NCBI GenBank assembly: GCA_937875295.1
Contig: CALLXS010000086.1
Location: 1-11,604 of the forward strand
Length of the DNA: 11,604 nt
Reading direction: 5' to 3'
From: an uncultured bacterium
GTDB taxonomy: Bacteria; Bacteroidota; Ignavibacteria; Kapaibacteriales; UBA2268
In this document: piece by piece, positions 1-7,415 of the stretch
Layout: each line of letters opens with the position of its first letter
Numbering within the stretch: position 1 is the first letter of the stretch
Position numbers and translations under genes: made by a program
The notes under the pieces: model-generated
What the model saw: the letters and a program-made list of their open reading frames with translations, nothing else
What the model was told of the DNA's origin: nothing
Database searches by the model: none

Positions 1-99
1 CAGGATGATGCAAAAAGCATTGTAACAAGTGCATGCAAGAAATTAATCGCAAATCCAATTATTGAAGATTTTGAAATCGAGATCTTTGAAAATTATTAA
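1..99 (+). CDS. purS: PurS, phosphoribosylformylglycinamidine synthase small subunit (3' end only)
   Basis: An open frame runs from the first base of the window to a TAA at 97-99, giving the last 32 residues of a protein whose start lies outside. The tail contains the run KKLIANPIIEDFEI, which matches the conserved PurS C-terminus (a Cys-x-Lys-Leu-Leu-Ala-Asn-Pro-Val-Ile-Glu-Asp-type ending). In the family PurS is a small (about 80 residue) protein that bridges PurL and PurQ in the three-subunit FGAM synthase of de novo purine synthesis. The purQ start follows 48 bases downstream on the same strand, the standard purS-purQ order, which supports the call. Only the C-terminal part is visible, so completeness cannot be judged. 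Confidence 0.88.
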   Translation, partial: QDDAKSIVTSACKKLIANPIIEDFEIEIFENY

Positions 100-147
100 T
101 CTTAATAATATCAATAATTATTAAATAATTTGAAAGAAAAATAATAA

Positions 148-840
148 ATGAAATATAGTATAGTTATTTTCCCTGGTTCTAATTGCGATCATGACGCATA
201 TAATGCTATAAAAAAGAATTTAGGTTATAATGCTGAATTTATATGGCATAAAGAAGGAAGTCTACCTAAAGATACTGATTGCGTACTATTACCAGGTGGG
301 TTTGCACACGGAGATTATTTGCGTTGCGGTGCAATTGCAAGATTTTCTCCAATTATGAATGATGTTACTAAATTCGCTGAAAAAGGTGGTTATATAATTG
401 GTATTTGCAATGGATTCCAAGTGCTCACTGAATCTCATTTATTACCTGGAGCATTATTACGAAATAGAGATTTAAATTTTATTTGCGAAGATATTTATTT
501 AACTTGTTGCAATACAAATACTGCATTTACAAATTTAGTGCCAACTGATAGACCTTTAAGAATACCAATCTCTCATGGCGAAGGTAATTATTATGCTGAT
601 AAAGACACAATCGACGAACTAGAATCTAACAATCGTATAATTTTTAGATATAGTAATATAAAAGGTGAAGTCACTCCAGAATCAAACCCTAATGGCTCGA
701 TAAATAATATTGCAGCTATAATTAATAAAGAAGGCAATATTTTAGGTATGATGCCACACCCTGAAAGATATTGTGATAATATACTAGGTTGCGAAGATGG
801 AAAATATATTTTCCAATCTTTATTTGAACATTTGAAATAA
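148..840 (+). CDS. purQ: PurQ, phosphoribosylformylglycinamidine synthase glutaminase subunit
   Basis: This 230-residue protein is a class I glutamine amidotransferase of the usual PurQ length. It hydrolyses glutamine and passes ammonia to PurL, which converts FGAR to FGAM in cytoplasmic purine synthesis. Visible signatures are the N-terminal FPGSNCDHD (residues 8-16), LPGGFAHGDYLRCGAIA (48-64), the nucleophile elbow GICNGFQ (85-91) with Cys87 as the expected catalytic cysteine, and PHPER (203-207) supplying His204 and Glu206 of the triad. The short length means a separate-subunit enzyme rather than the large fused PurL of enterobacteria, and the purS tail just upstream agrees. The ATG start fits the family N-terminus exactly and is preceded by an A-rich leader without a Shine-Dalgarno site. 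purL does not follow; the tat genes do. Confidence 0.96.
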   Translation: MKYSIVIFPGSNCDHDAYNAIKKNLGYNAEFIWHKEGSLPKDTDCVLLPGGFAHGDYLRCGAIARFSPIMNDVTKFAEKGGYIIGICNGFQVLTESHLLPGALLRNRDLNFICEDIYLTCCNTNTAFTNLVPTDRPLRIPISHGEGNYYADKDTIDELESNNRIIFRYSNIKGEVTPESNPNGSINNIAAIINKEGNILGMMPHPERYCDNILGCEDGKYIFQSLFEHLK

Positions 841-901
841 TTGTTTCGTATACATAGAAAATAACTAAATTTTATATCAAATTTAAACGAAAGAAAATAA
901 T

Positions 902-1081
902 ATGAGCATAGGAGCACCTGAAATAATCTTAATCATCGCTGTTATTTTACTATTATTCGGAGCGAAAAAAATACCTGAATTAATGCGAGGATTGGGCTCC
1001 GGTATTAAAGAGTTTAAGCAAGCTGCTGGAACTGAGTCTGAAGAAGAGAAAAAAGCTAATGAACTTAATAATAAAAACTAA
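902..1081 (+). CDS. tatA: TatA-family twin-arginine translocase subunit (59 aa)
   Basis: A short frame starting at ATG 902 encodes 59 residues. It has a short polar N-terminus with Glu7, one hydrophobic transmembrane segment (about residues 8-19), the hinge FGAKKIPEL (19-27), and an amphipathic helix with RGLGSGIKEFKQA (29-41), followed by a Glu/Lys-rich tail. This is the full TatA plan and the size is normal for the family. TatA oligomers in the inner membrane form the passage for folded proteins carrying twin-arginine signals. The gene lies 61 bases after purQ and 31 bases before a second Tat-like gene, so purQ and both tat genes could share a transcript. TatC is not in the window. TatA and TatE types cannot be separated from sequence alone. 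Confidence 0.92.
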   Translation: MSIGAPEIILIIAVILLLFGAKKIPELMRGLGSGIKEFKQAAGTESEEEKKANELNNKN

Positions 1082-1112
1082 TTTTCATCAATATATATAA
1101 ATGTAAATTAAT

Positions 1113-1490
1113 ATGTTTGATGTAGGTGGTGGTGAATTAATTCTAATTGTTCTTGCTATTATTGTGCTATTTGGACCTAAAAAAATCCCCGAAATAGCAC
1201 AAATGGTCAGCAAGGGAATGAAGCAGTTTCGTTCAGCTCAAAACGAATTAAAAGTGCAAATTAATTCAGTGAAAGATGAAATCAATTCAAATTTAAATAA
1301 TATTAATTCTGAAGCAAATGAAATCAAATCTACAATTAATAATGTTAAAACCACAAGCGACTCAGCAATTAAAAATGAATTAAACAAAAAGGATAACTCT
1401 GAATTAAAAACTCCTGAAAATTCTATCCCAATTGCAAATAATAATTATAAACCTATTCAAACAAACTTGGAAAATGATAGCTTATTATAG
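1113..1490 (+). CDS. TatA/TatB-family translocase subunit with long Asn/Lys-rich tail (125 aa)
   Basis: The N-terminus, MFDVGGGEL with Glu8, a transmembrane segment (about residues 9-20) and the hinge LFGPKKIPEI (19-28), is that of the TatA/B/E family. The MFD start, Glu8 and the Gly-Pro hinge recall TatB, which in proteobacteria receives substrates with TatC. An amphipathic helix (about 29-47) follows, then a long polar region (about 48-90) rich in Asn, Lys, Glu, Ile and Ser that probably forms a coiled coil, and a disordered tail with Pro and Asn. At 125 residues it is longer than the neighbouring 59-residue TatA, again TatB-like. Many Bacteroidota Tat systems use only TatA-type proteins plus TatC, so assignment to TatB is an inference. 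It is the last plus-strand gene before a strong terminator. Confidence 0.85.
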   Translation: MFDVGGGELILIVLAIIVLFGPKKIPEIAQMVSKGMKQFRSAQNELKVQINSVKDEINSNLNNINSEANEIKSTINNVKTTSDSAIKNELNKKDNSELKTPENSIPIANNNYKPIQTNLENDSLL

Positions 1491-1510
1491 TAAATTTAAA
1501 AATAACATAT

Positions 1511-1556
1511 AAAAAAAAGGAAAACCCATTTTACAAAAATGGGTTTTCTTTTTAAA
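1511..1556. terminator. Bidirectional intrinsic terminator between converging tat and OmpA-family genes
   Basis: The arms 1515-1532 and 1536-1553 pair with one G-T wobble (1519/1549) around a three-base loop (ACA, 1533-1535). The core is GAAAACCCATTTT against its exact complement. The A-run on the left and T-run on the right place a T-tract downstream of the stem on both strands. It lies about 20 bases after the second tat gene (plus) and about 120 bases after the stop of the minus-strand OmpA-family gene, so it can end both transcripts. The remaining bases up to 1675 show nothing I can name. Confidence 0.85.
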
Positions 1557-1675
1557 AATAGTTATCACTATTACTATTTATTTATTATATCTTCAAACTA
1601 ATGCCACCATAAATTGTTCGTCAGTAATTTGAATTTATCGTAAAGAAGACATAATTATCTGGAATATATTATTTA

Positions 1676-3631
1676 TTAATTGTATACCCTTATAATTACA
1701 GAACGATTATACATCCTACCAATAGGATTATTATTATCAAATAATGGTTTATTATTCTCAATGATAGTAACTTGGTTAGCTTTTATTTTCAAAGCTTTTA
1801 ATGTATTTTTAACTCTTTTGTTTATTAAAGTTGAGTTGTAATCTATAGTACCTAAATTATCAGAGCAACCAAATATTTCAACCTTTTTATTTTGTTTTAT
1901 TGCATCATATAATAAGTTTTGTGCTTTCTTATTTATAAGATTAAATTTGGATTTGTCGAAATCAAATAAACTCAAAATATATTGATAATAACTTGAAGAA
2001 TCGTCATTCATTGAATATTTATAATTTATCTCATCTGGAAACATATTTATAGTAAATAATAAATTTATACTATCTTTGAAATTCTTAATATTGTTAGCTG
2101 AATTTTCTAAAGTATAATTTAAATATATTTTATGTTTCATTTCATTATTAATTTCAAAAAGATCTGAACTATTTACACTAAAATCACTTCTTGCAGATTC
2201 TATTTTATAAATTTCATTTTCATTAATTGATACATTCCCATTAATACCTGTAACATAGTAATCAGAAAAAATGCCCAAATTAATAACATTTTCTATAATT
2301 GGGAAATCAACCGAAGATTGATTAATAAAAGAAATATTTTCATTTTTGATTTTTTCAGAATGAAGCACAATTACTCTGTTTTCTTCTGCTAATTCTGGAT
2401 ATTTTAATTTATTTACATTTATTCTTTTTAAATTAAATTTTATTTTATCTATATCTATATTTTTACTAGCTAAAAAGTCTTGAAGAAATGATAATCTCTT
2501 TTTTCCGATGTCATTATCTTCATCAGATGTTGATAAAATATCTATTATCCTAACATTATTATTTCTTATTATGTCAGGTAAATCAGAAAAATATTTTTGC
2601 TGAATCGCTTCCGGATTATCTATTATATCAACTTCTGTTGAATCATTAAAGCTGTTCTTAAGTTCTGTAGAATTGTAATCAAAAAATAGATATTTTAAAA
2701 TTGGGACTTCGTCATAATAATCTTGTTTGTTGAGAACAATATTTAAAGTATCATTACTAGTTATCTTTGAATTATTAACAAGCCAATCGACAGTGCTGAC
2801 AATATCAGCTGATTTACCTTCTTCAAGTGCCGGTTTTGGTAATTCTGGTGCGATTGGTGCAATTGGTTTCTTTACACTTTTCTCGAATTGATATACCAAT
2901 GATATACCAGCAGAAAATCTATTTATTTTTAATTTTGATGATTCTTGTATATTAGATAAAGCTAAATTATATTGTAATTCTGGACTAATAGTTAGATTTT
3001 TGAACTTCAATAAATCATATTTTAGTCCAATCGGTAATGATACAAAAAAAGATTTAGCATTTAATACTTCGTTTGCTTCATATTTTTTTTCTGTAGCACC
3101 ATTTGTGAAGAATGTATTCTCTTTTACTGTCTTTTCAGTTAATTCATTATTACTACCTATTAAATATGAAAAATCTACTCCAAGCTTTAGTGCAATATTT
3201 AATTTTTCAAAAGGATATAAATATATGTATGGTGTAAAATTAAGAGATTTGAAAAATACATCTAAATTATAATTTACATCACCTTTTATCATCTCATTTC
3301 CGAGTATTAAATTACCTAGAAATTCCGTTTTATTTATATTTGAATATAAATTTGAGTAGCTTAAATATGCTCCGTAGCTATATTTTAAATTAAATAATGT
3401 ATGACTTGGATTTACATTAAATCCTAAACCAAAATTATAGCCAAGTCCTTTTCCATTTTTTAATCCAATACAAGTAGGACAAAATGGTGGGATCTCTATT
3501 CCATTGCTATTTGCGAAATTAAGATTGATGCCTCCATTGGCATATATTCCAACCGGGTAATAATCAAAAGAGTAAGAAATACTTGATAAGTTAATTAAAA
3601 ATATTACAATAAAAGTTAATTTTTTTTTCAT
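1676..3631 (-). CDS. OmpA-family outer-membrane protein: N-terminal barrel plus tandem OmpA-like domains
   Basis: This 651-residue protein starts with a Sec signal peptide (about residues 1-21, KKK then a hydrophobic core). Residues about 23-250 alternate in the way of an outer-membrane beta-barrel (for example GYNFGLGFNV, FSAGISLVYQF) and contain a CPTC pair (Cys51, Cys54). A Pro/Ala linker (about 253-268) follows. Residues about 308-425 look like a degenerate OmpA-like domain: YLFFDYNSTEL, Arg379 in KKRLSFLQDFL, and an EENRV end. Residues about 550-651 are a clearer OmpA-like domain: LFDFDKSKF, FGCSDNLG and NKRVKNTL, with Asp591 and Arg606 spaced as the diaminopimelate-binding pair, and GRMYNRSV near the end. 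In the family such domains hold peptidoglycan. The likely role is anchoring the outer membrane to the wall; any further function is unknown. It lies 71 bases downstream of the large secreted-protein gene. Confidence 0.85.
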   Translation of the reverse strand: MKKKLTFIVIFLINLSSISYSFDYYPVGIYANGGINLNFANSNGIEIPPFCPTCIGLKNGKGLGYNFGLGFNVNPSHTLFNLKYSYGAYLSYSNLYSNINKTEFLGNLILGNEMIKGDVNYNLDVFFKSLNFTPYIYLYPFEKLNIALKLGVDFSYLIGSNNELTEKTVKENTFFTNGATEKKYEANEVLNAKSFFVSLPIGLKYDLLKFKNLTISPELQYNLALSNIQESSKLKINRFSAGISLVYQFEKSVKKPIAPIAPELPKPALEEGKSADIVSTVDWLVNNSKITSNDTLNIVLNKQDYYDEVPILKYLFFDYNSTELKNSFNDSTEVDIIDNPEAIQQKYFSDLPDIIRNNNVRIIDILSTSDEDNDIGKKRLSFLQDFLASKNIDIDKIKFNLKRINVNKLKYPELAEENRVIVLHSEKIKNENISFINQSSVDFPIIENVINLGIFSDYYVTGINGNVSINENEIYKIESARSDFSVNSSDLFEINNEMKHKIYLNYTLENSANNIKNFKDSINLLFTINMFPDEINYKYSMNDDSSSYYQYILSLFDFDKSKFNLINKKAQNLLYDAIKQNKKVEIFGCSDNLGTIDYNSTLINKRVKNTLKALKIKANQVTIIENNKPLFDNNNPIGRMYNRSVIIRVYN

Positions 3632-3702
3632 CCAATTATGTTGTTTAAAATTTTATTTCTATCTTGTTTATATTTCTTTGAATAAGCACAAAAAAGATAT
3701 AA

Positions 3703-6700
3703 TTATTTTACTATGATAAAATTAAAATATGTGATATGATTATCTACTGAAATTGTAGCGTTATACGAGCCTGATTCTAAATCATCAGTAATAATTTTAA
3801 ATTCATTTTTTCCATTTAGAATAGAAATATCTTCAATAATTTTTTGTTTTATTCCTAAAGAATTAAAAATCTCTATTTTTCCTTTTGAAACCAATTCTGA
3901 TTCAAATTTTAAATTGCAATAATTATCGGCAGGATTAGGCGATAATGAAATATTTTTAAGAAATGGCTTTTGCCAAATTATCATTTTATCAGCACAAAGA
4001 TTAATCAACTTAAATAGACCTGTTTTGAAATTGGTATTAACGCTTGTGCCGAAATATTTTGCATCAGTAGTAAATTCCATAACTGATTCGCTTGGTAAAG
4101 TAAGCCCGGCAAAACCCTTTATTTCTGCAACAATTCCTTCTCTTGGGAAATTACCATCAATAACAAATCTAATATATCTATTTCCATCGATCACTTCATT
4201 TCTAATAATCTTACCTGAACCGAAATTAGAAAATATTGCATTTTCTGCAAAAGGTAAGAAAATCTTTTCATCAATTTTAAACTCACCTTCTAAAAATCTT
4301 ATTCCATTATATGTAATATTCTCAGCATTATCTAATTTTATTTTAATAGTTGATTCACCTCGAGGATCTGCTTCTGTATCGATTAATGTCAAAACAGAAT
4401 TTGAGCTATATTTAGATATATGTATTAAAGAATTTGATGCGCATGGGTCAGAAATAAATGACAATTGTGCCTGAGTAATTTCGCTAGCTAAACATTCAAT
4501 TTCAATAGTTGCTGAGTCATTAGGTGCAATTGTAATCGGAAATTGAGTATTAATTCTATAAGCTCCCTCTGGATTTATATTATAAGAATTAACAATAAAA
4601 GGTTTATCATCTATATTATTTATGGTTATATGTCTTGTTTTAATTTCCGGTATAAAAGCAAGGTTTTGATGAGACATTTTTACATTTACACCAATACCTT
4701 TACCTTTTAATGTTTTAGTAATTCTAAATTTCCAATTATTGCTATGATCAATGAAAATATTATTAGTAAAATCACCAAGTTTATCCGGAGAAAATTGTAT
4801 TTCTACAATTAAATCCTCTCCTGGAGGAACTACAATATTTTCATATAGACCAATTATTTTAATAGCTGTACTTCCATTTGCTTCAAGTGTTAATTTTTGA
4901 ATATTTAATGGAATTGTATCATTATTCCTAAGAAATTTTACTTTTTTTCTAAATGTTGTGTAAACACATACTTCTCCTAAATCTAAATCATCATCATAAT
5001 ATGTAAGATTTCTTGGAAGTACTCGCGATTCTAATGGAATAGCAAATTCTTGAGCACATGAACGGAAAAATAAAGTATCTCTTACTATTCCAGTATCTAT
5101 GCTAAAATAATCTATAGTATAATCGATGCATTCGCCGGGAAATAGAGTATCAGGTAAATTGATTGGATGAAGATTAAAAATCCAATTAAATTTTAAATTC
5201 GCTGTTAACAAAATAATAGGTAAATCTCCAGTATTGCAAAAATTACCTTTTATATTATGAGTAGTTTTGTAATCTAAAATTTGTTCTTCAAAAACTAATG
5301 GTTGATAATTTAATTTAGTAAATCTTATTGAAAATGGTTCATTCATTTTGCCTATTTCTGAATATCTAAATTTATTCACATATAGCATGCTATCTTCCAT
5401 TATACCTGCGACATAATGGCCTTCTTGAGCAAATGAATAATTAGTCATTCTAAGACTCTCGAAACCAAAATTAAAATAATCAGTTGGAAGTTCAGAACTT
5501 AATTCTCTCATAGAAATATGGTCACGCGAAGCTTTACCTATCACTATTCTATCTGAGAATGGTCCAAAATCTAAACCTAATGGTGTAAGAGAATTACTAT
5601 AATAAGCTCTTATGTTAATATTTGAACTATTTTCAAATACATATACCGGAGCAATATAGCCAGCGTAAGGAATATAACTTGGTAGGTCTTCAGTGGGTGG
5701 TCTAAGAGAAGCAAATGATGTAAATTTACCATCTGGAGATGTAGCTATATCCGTTAAAAGTGGAAGATTATTGAAATTATCATTGCGAACTTCTTTAAAA
5801 TCACTAATTGTATATGTTAATACTGTATTATCAAATAATAATACTTGCAAACTATCTCCAAAAGGAACATATTTAAAATTAGAGATTGGTTTGTCAAATG
5901 TCAATTTCTGAAATAAACTATAATCTTTTGTATCGTAAATATATAATTGATTAGATACATCTGAAAGAAGAGTTAAGAATCTATATTTTGAATCTACATC
6001 CATTCTCTTTACCACAAATGGTAAATCAATTGTTTTGATAGGTTCTATTTCCTCATCTCTATATATTTTAAGAATATCCTTTGCAAAATATTGAGGTATA
6101 TATGTTGAATGATAAGTTATAGCTAGTTCTCTTGAATCGTTAGAATATTTTGAATAAACAATGCTTGTTGTTGTAATTGGATTATTGATACTATTATCTT
6201 TAATTAACTGAATTTGTTTGTGCATTGAAGTAGTACCAGTGTTATCAATTTTAATCTCTTTTACTATTCCTATTCCCGTAGAAGCTGCAAGGAAATTTGC
6301 ATTATTTTCGTATTTAGCATTTGTAAAACCATGCTCATCAGAAAATCTAGATTGCTCTTGATGCTTGAACTTTTGATGAACTTTTATATATGCACCTTCA
6401 GTAATTTTATCTACAACAGTCCAAATTAAAAAAGTATCAAGGGTTTGCCCAATTTCATTCCAGTTATAACCTCCGTCAGTAGAAAGTTCTACAACATAAG
6501 TCAAGCCCTTTGAGCCACCATTCCACTTAATTGTATCTAAAATACATGGCGTTAGCACTTCTCCAGGCTTGGGTTCTAAAATATTTATTGTTGTAGAAGT
6601 ATTTACTTTATAGCTATTTGCTATTAAATCCACTTCAACTTTTTGATTTCCGTTATAATATATACTAAATCTATCAGTGTAAAGCTTATTTTCATATCCT

Positions 6701-7320
6701 TTAAACGAAATATAGAATCTGTATTCACCTTCGAGATATTCTCCAGGAGGTGGATTCCAATTTTTATAGCTACCACCATATTGATAATCAAAATATTCGC
6801 TATGAGTTTTCATTGAATCAATTTTTACTACATCGTATTCTTCTTCAGCATCATCAGGCAAGACCTTAAAATTTAATGCTACTGTAAATGAATCATTTGG
6901 CATTGGTTGATTAAAGAAAATCATCGGTTTATCTGTAGTAGTCATTATTCTTACTTGTTGCAATTTATATTGTATTGGCATACGAAATCGAGAAATGACT
7001 GATTCTTCCCCAATTGTCAAATAAATATCTACAAAGGGAAATTTAACTGTCAACCGACTTGTCCAATAAAAATAATACAAATCATCATCAATCTTTACAA
7101 CTGAATCGCCGTAAGTTACATAATGCATTTCTTTAATTAAAAAATTATCTTTAGTTGGTGTAGGTGGCGTAGGTAACGTATTATTTCCGACTCTTACTTG
7201 GACTCGACAAATAGGAAATTTTACCACCTCCACATCAGTTACTTTTTGTAAAGTCAATTGCGAAAATGCTGATGACGAGTATAATAAAAATACAATTAAA
7301 ATAGAATATATTAATTTCAA
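3703..7320 (-). CDS. Large secreted protein with T9SS type A C-terminal sorting domain and ASH-like domain
   Basis: This 1205-residue protein has a Sec signal peptide (residues 1-20, cleavage likely before Gln21) and a C-terminal Por sorting domain (about 1122-1205: SLSPNPADNY, then LESGSYNATI and a hydrophobic Lys-ended strand). It is therefore expected to cross the outer membrane by type IX secretion. Between them I see an Ig/FN3-like region near 245-335 with STDGGYNW (281-288), a stretch about 385-660 with SPDGKF and YIYDTKDY repeats suggesting a beta-propeller, an ASH/choice-of-anchor-D-like domain about 778-878 (LDLGEVCVY, VPPGEDLIVEIQFSPDKLGDF), a second similar segment about 880-960, and a cohesin-like segment about 975-1090 (DTEADPRGESTIKIKLDNAE). 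No catalytic motif is seen, so it is likely an adhesive or surface structural protein. The start is TTG; no ATG upstream keeps the frame. Confidence 0.85.
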   Translation of the reverse strand: MKLIYSILIVFLLYSSSAFSQLTLQKVTDVEVVKFPICRVQVRVGNNTLPTPPTPTKDNFLIKEMHYVTYGDSVVKIDDDLYYFYWTSRLTVKFPFVDIYLTIGEESVISRFRMPIQYKLQQVRIMTTTDKPMIFFNQPMPNDSFTVALNFKVLPDDAEEEYDVVKIDSMKTHSEYFDYQYGGSYKNWNPPPGEYLEGEYRFYISFKGYENKLYTDRFSIYYNGNQKVEVDLIANSYKVNTSTTINILEPKPGEVLTPCILDTIKWNGGSKGLTYVVELSTDGGYNWNEIGQTLDTFLIWTVVDKITEGAYIKVHQKFKHQEQSRFSDEHGFTNAKYENNANFLAASTGIGIVKEIKIDNTGTTSMHKQIQLIKDNSINNPITTTSIVYSKYSNDSRELAITYHSTYIPQYFAKDILKIYRDEEIEPIKTIDLPFVVKRMDVDSKYRFLTLLSDVSNQLYIYDTKDYSLFQKLTFDKPISNFKYVPFGDSLQVLLFDNTVLTYTISDFKEVRNDNFNNLPLLTDIATSPDGKFTSFASLRPPTEDLPSYIPYAGYIAPVYVFENSSNINIRAYYSNSLTPLGLDFGPFSDRIVIGKASRDHISMRELSSELPTDYFNFGFESLRMTNYSFAQEGHYVAGIMEDSMLYVNKFRYSEIGKMNEPFSIRFTKLNYQPLVFEEQILDYKTTHNIKGNFCNTGDLPIILLTANLKFNWIFNLHPINLPDTLFPGECIDYTIDYFSIDTGIVRDTLFFRSCAQEFAIPLESRVLPRNLTYYDDDLDLGEVCVYTTFRKKVKFLRNNDTIPLNIQKLTLEANGSTAIKIIGLYENIVVPPGEDLIVEIQFSPDKLGDFTNNIFIDHSNNWKFRITKTLKGKGIGVNVKMSHQNLAFIPEIKTRHITINNIDDKPFIVNSYNINPEGAYRINTQFPITIAPNDSATIEIECLASEITQAQLSFISDPCASNSLIHISKYSSNSVLTLIDTEADPRGESTIKIKLDNAENITYNGIRFLEGEFKIDEKIFLPFAENAIFSNFGSGKIIRNEVIDGNRYIRFVIDGNFPREGIVAEIKGFAGLTLPSESVMEFTTDAKYFGTSVNTNFKTGLFKLINLCADKMIIWQKPFLKNISLSPNPADNYCNLKFESELVSKGKIEIFNSLGIKQKIIEDISILNGKNEFKIITDDLESGSYNATISVDNHITYFNFIIVK

Positions 7321-7325
7321 TTTAG

Positions 7326-7330
7326 CCTCT
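7326..7330 (-). promoter_or_regulatory. Shine-Dalgarno-like AGAGG supporting the TTG start of the large secreted protein
   Basis: On the minus strand AGAGG is followed by five bases (CTAAA) and then TTG at 7320-7318, a normal spacing. The frame continues upstream to a TAA at 7395-7393 without any ATG or GTG, and starting at TTG gives a clean signal peptide. Most other genes here have no such site, so it is useful evidence for the unusual start. Confidence 0.55.
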
Positions 7331-7415
7331 GTGATGTTTAATAGTAATTTAAACTTAAAATATATTAATAGACAACATAATTCTTTATTTCGTTACAAAT
7401 AAAATTAAAATTATC

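Noticed and set aside
591..917. 108-codon open frame on the minus strand over the end of purQ
   Set aside because: It lies antisense to the conserved purQ C-terminus, resembles no family, and is the usual shadow of an A+T-rich gene.
4025..4474. 149-codon plus-strand frame inside the large secreted-protein gene
   Set aside because: It is antisense to a continuous 1205-residue frame with recognisable domains; its own sequence is low-complexity Ser/Ile/Pro with no recognisable motif.
7321..7415. A Bacteroidota-type promoter (TTTG and TAnnTTTG) upstream of the large secreted-protein gene
   Set aside because: A TTTG is present but the second box is only a poor match and at the wrong spacing, so I do not call it.
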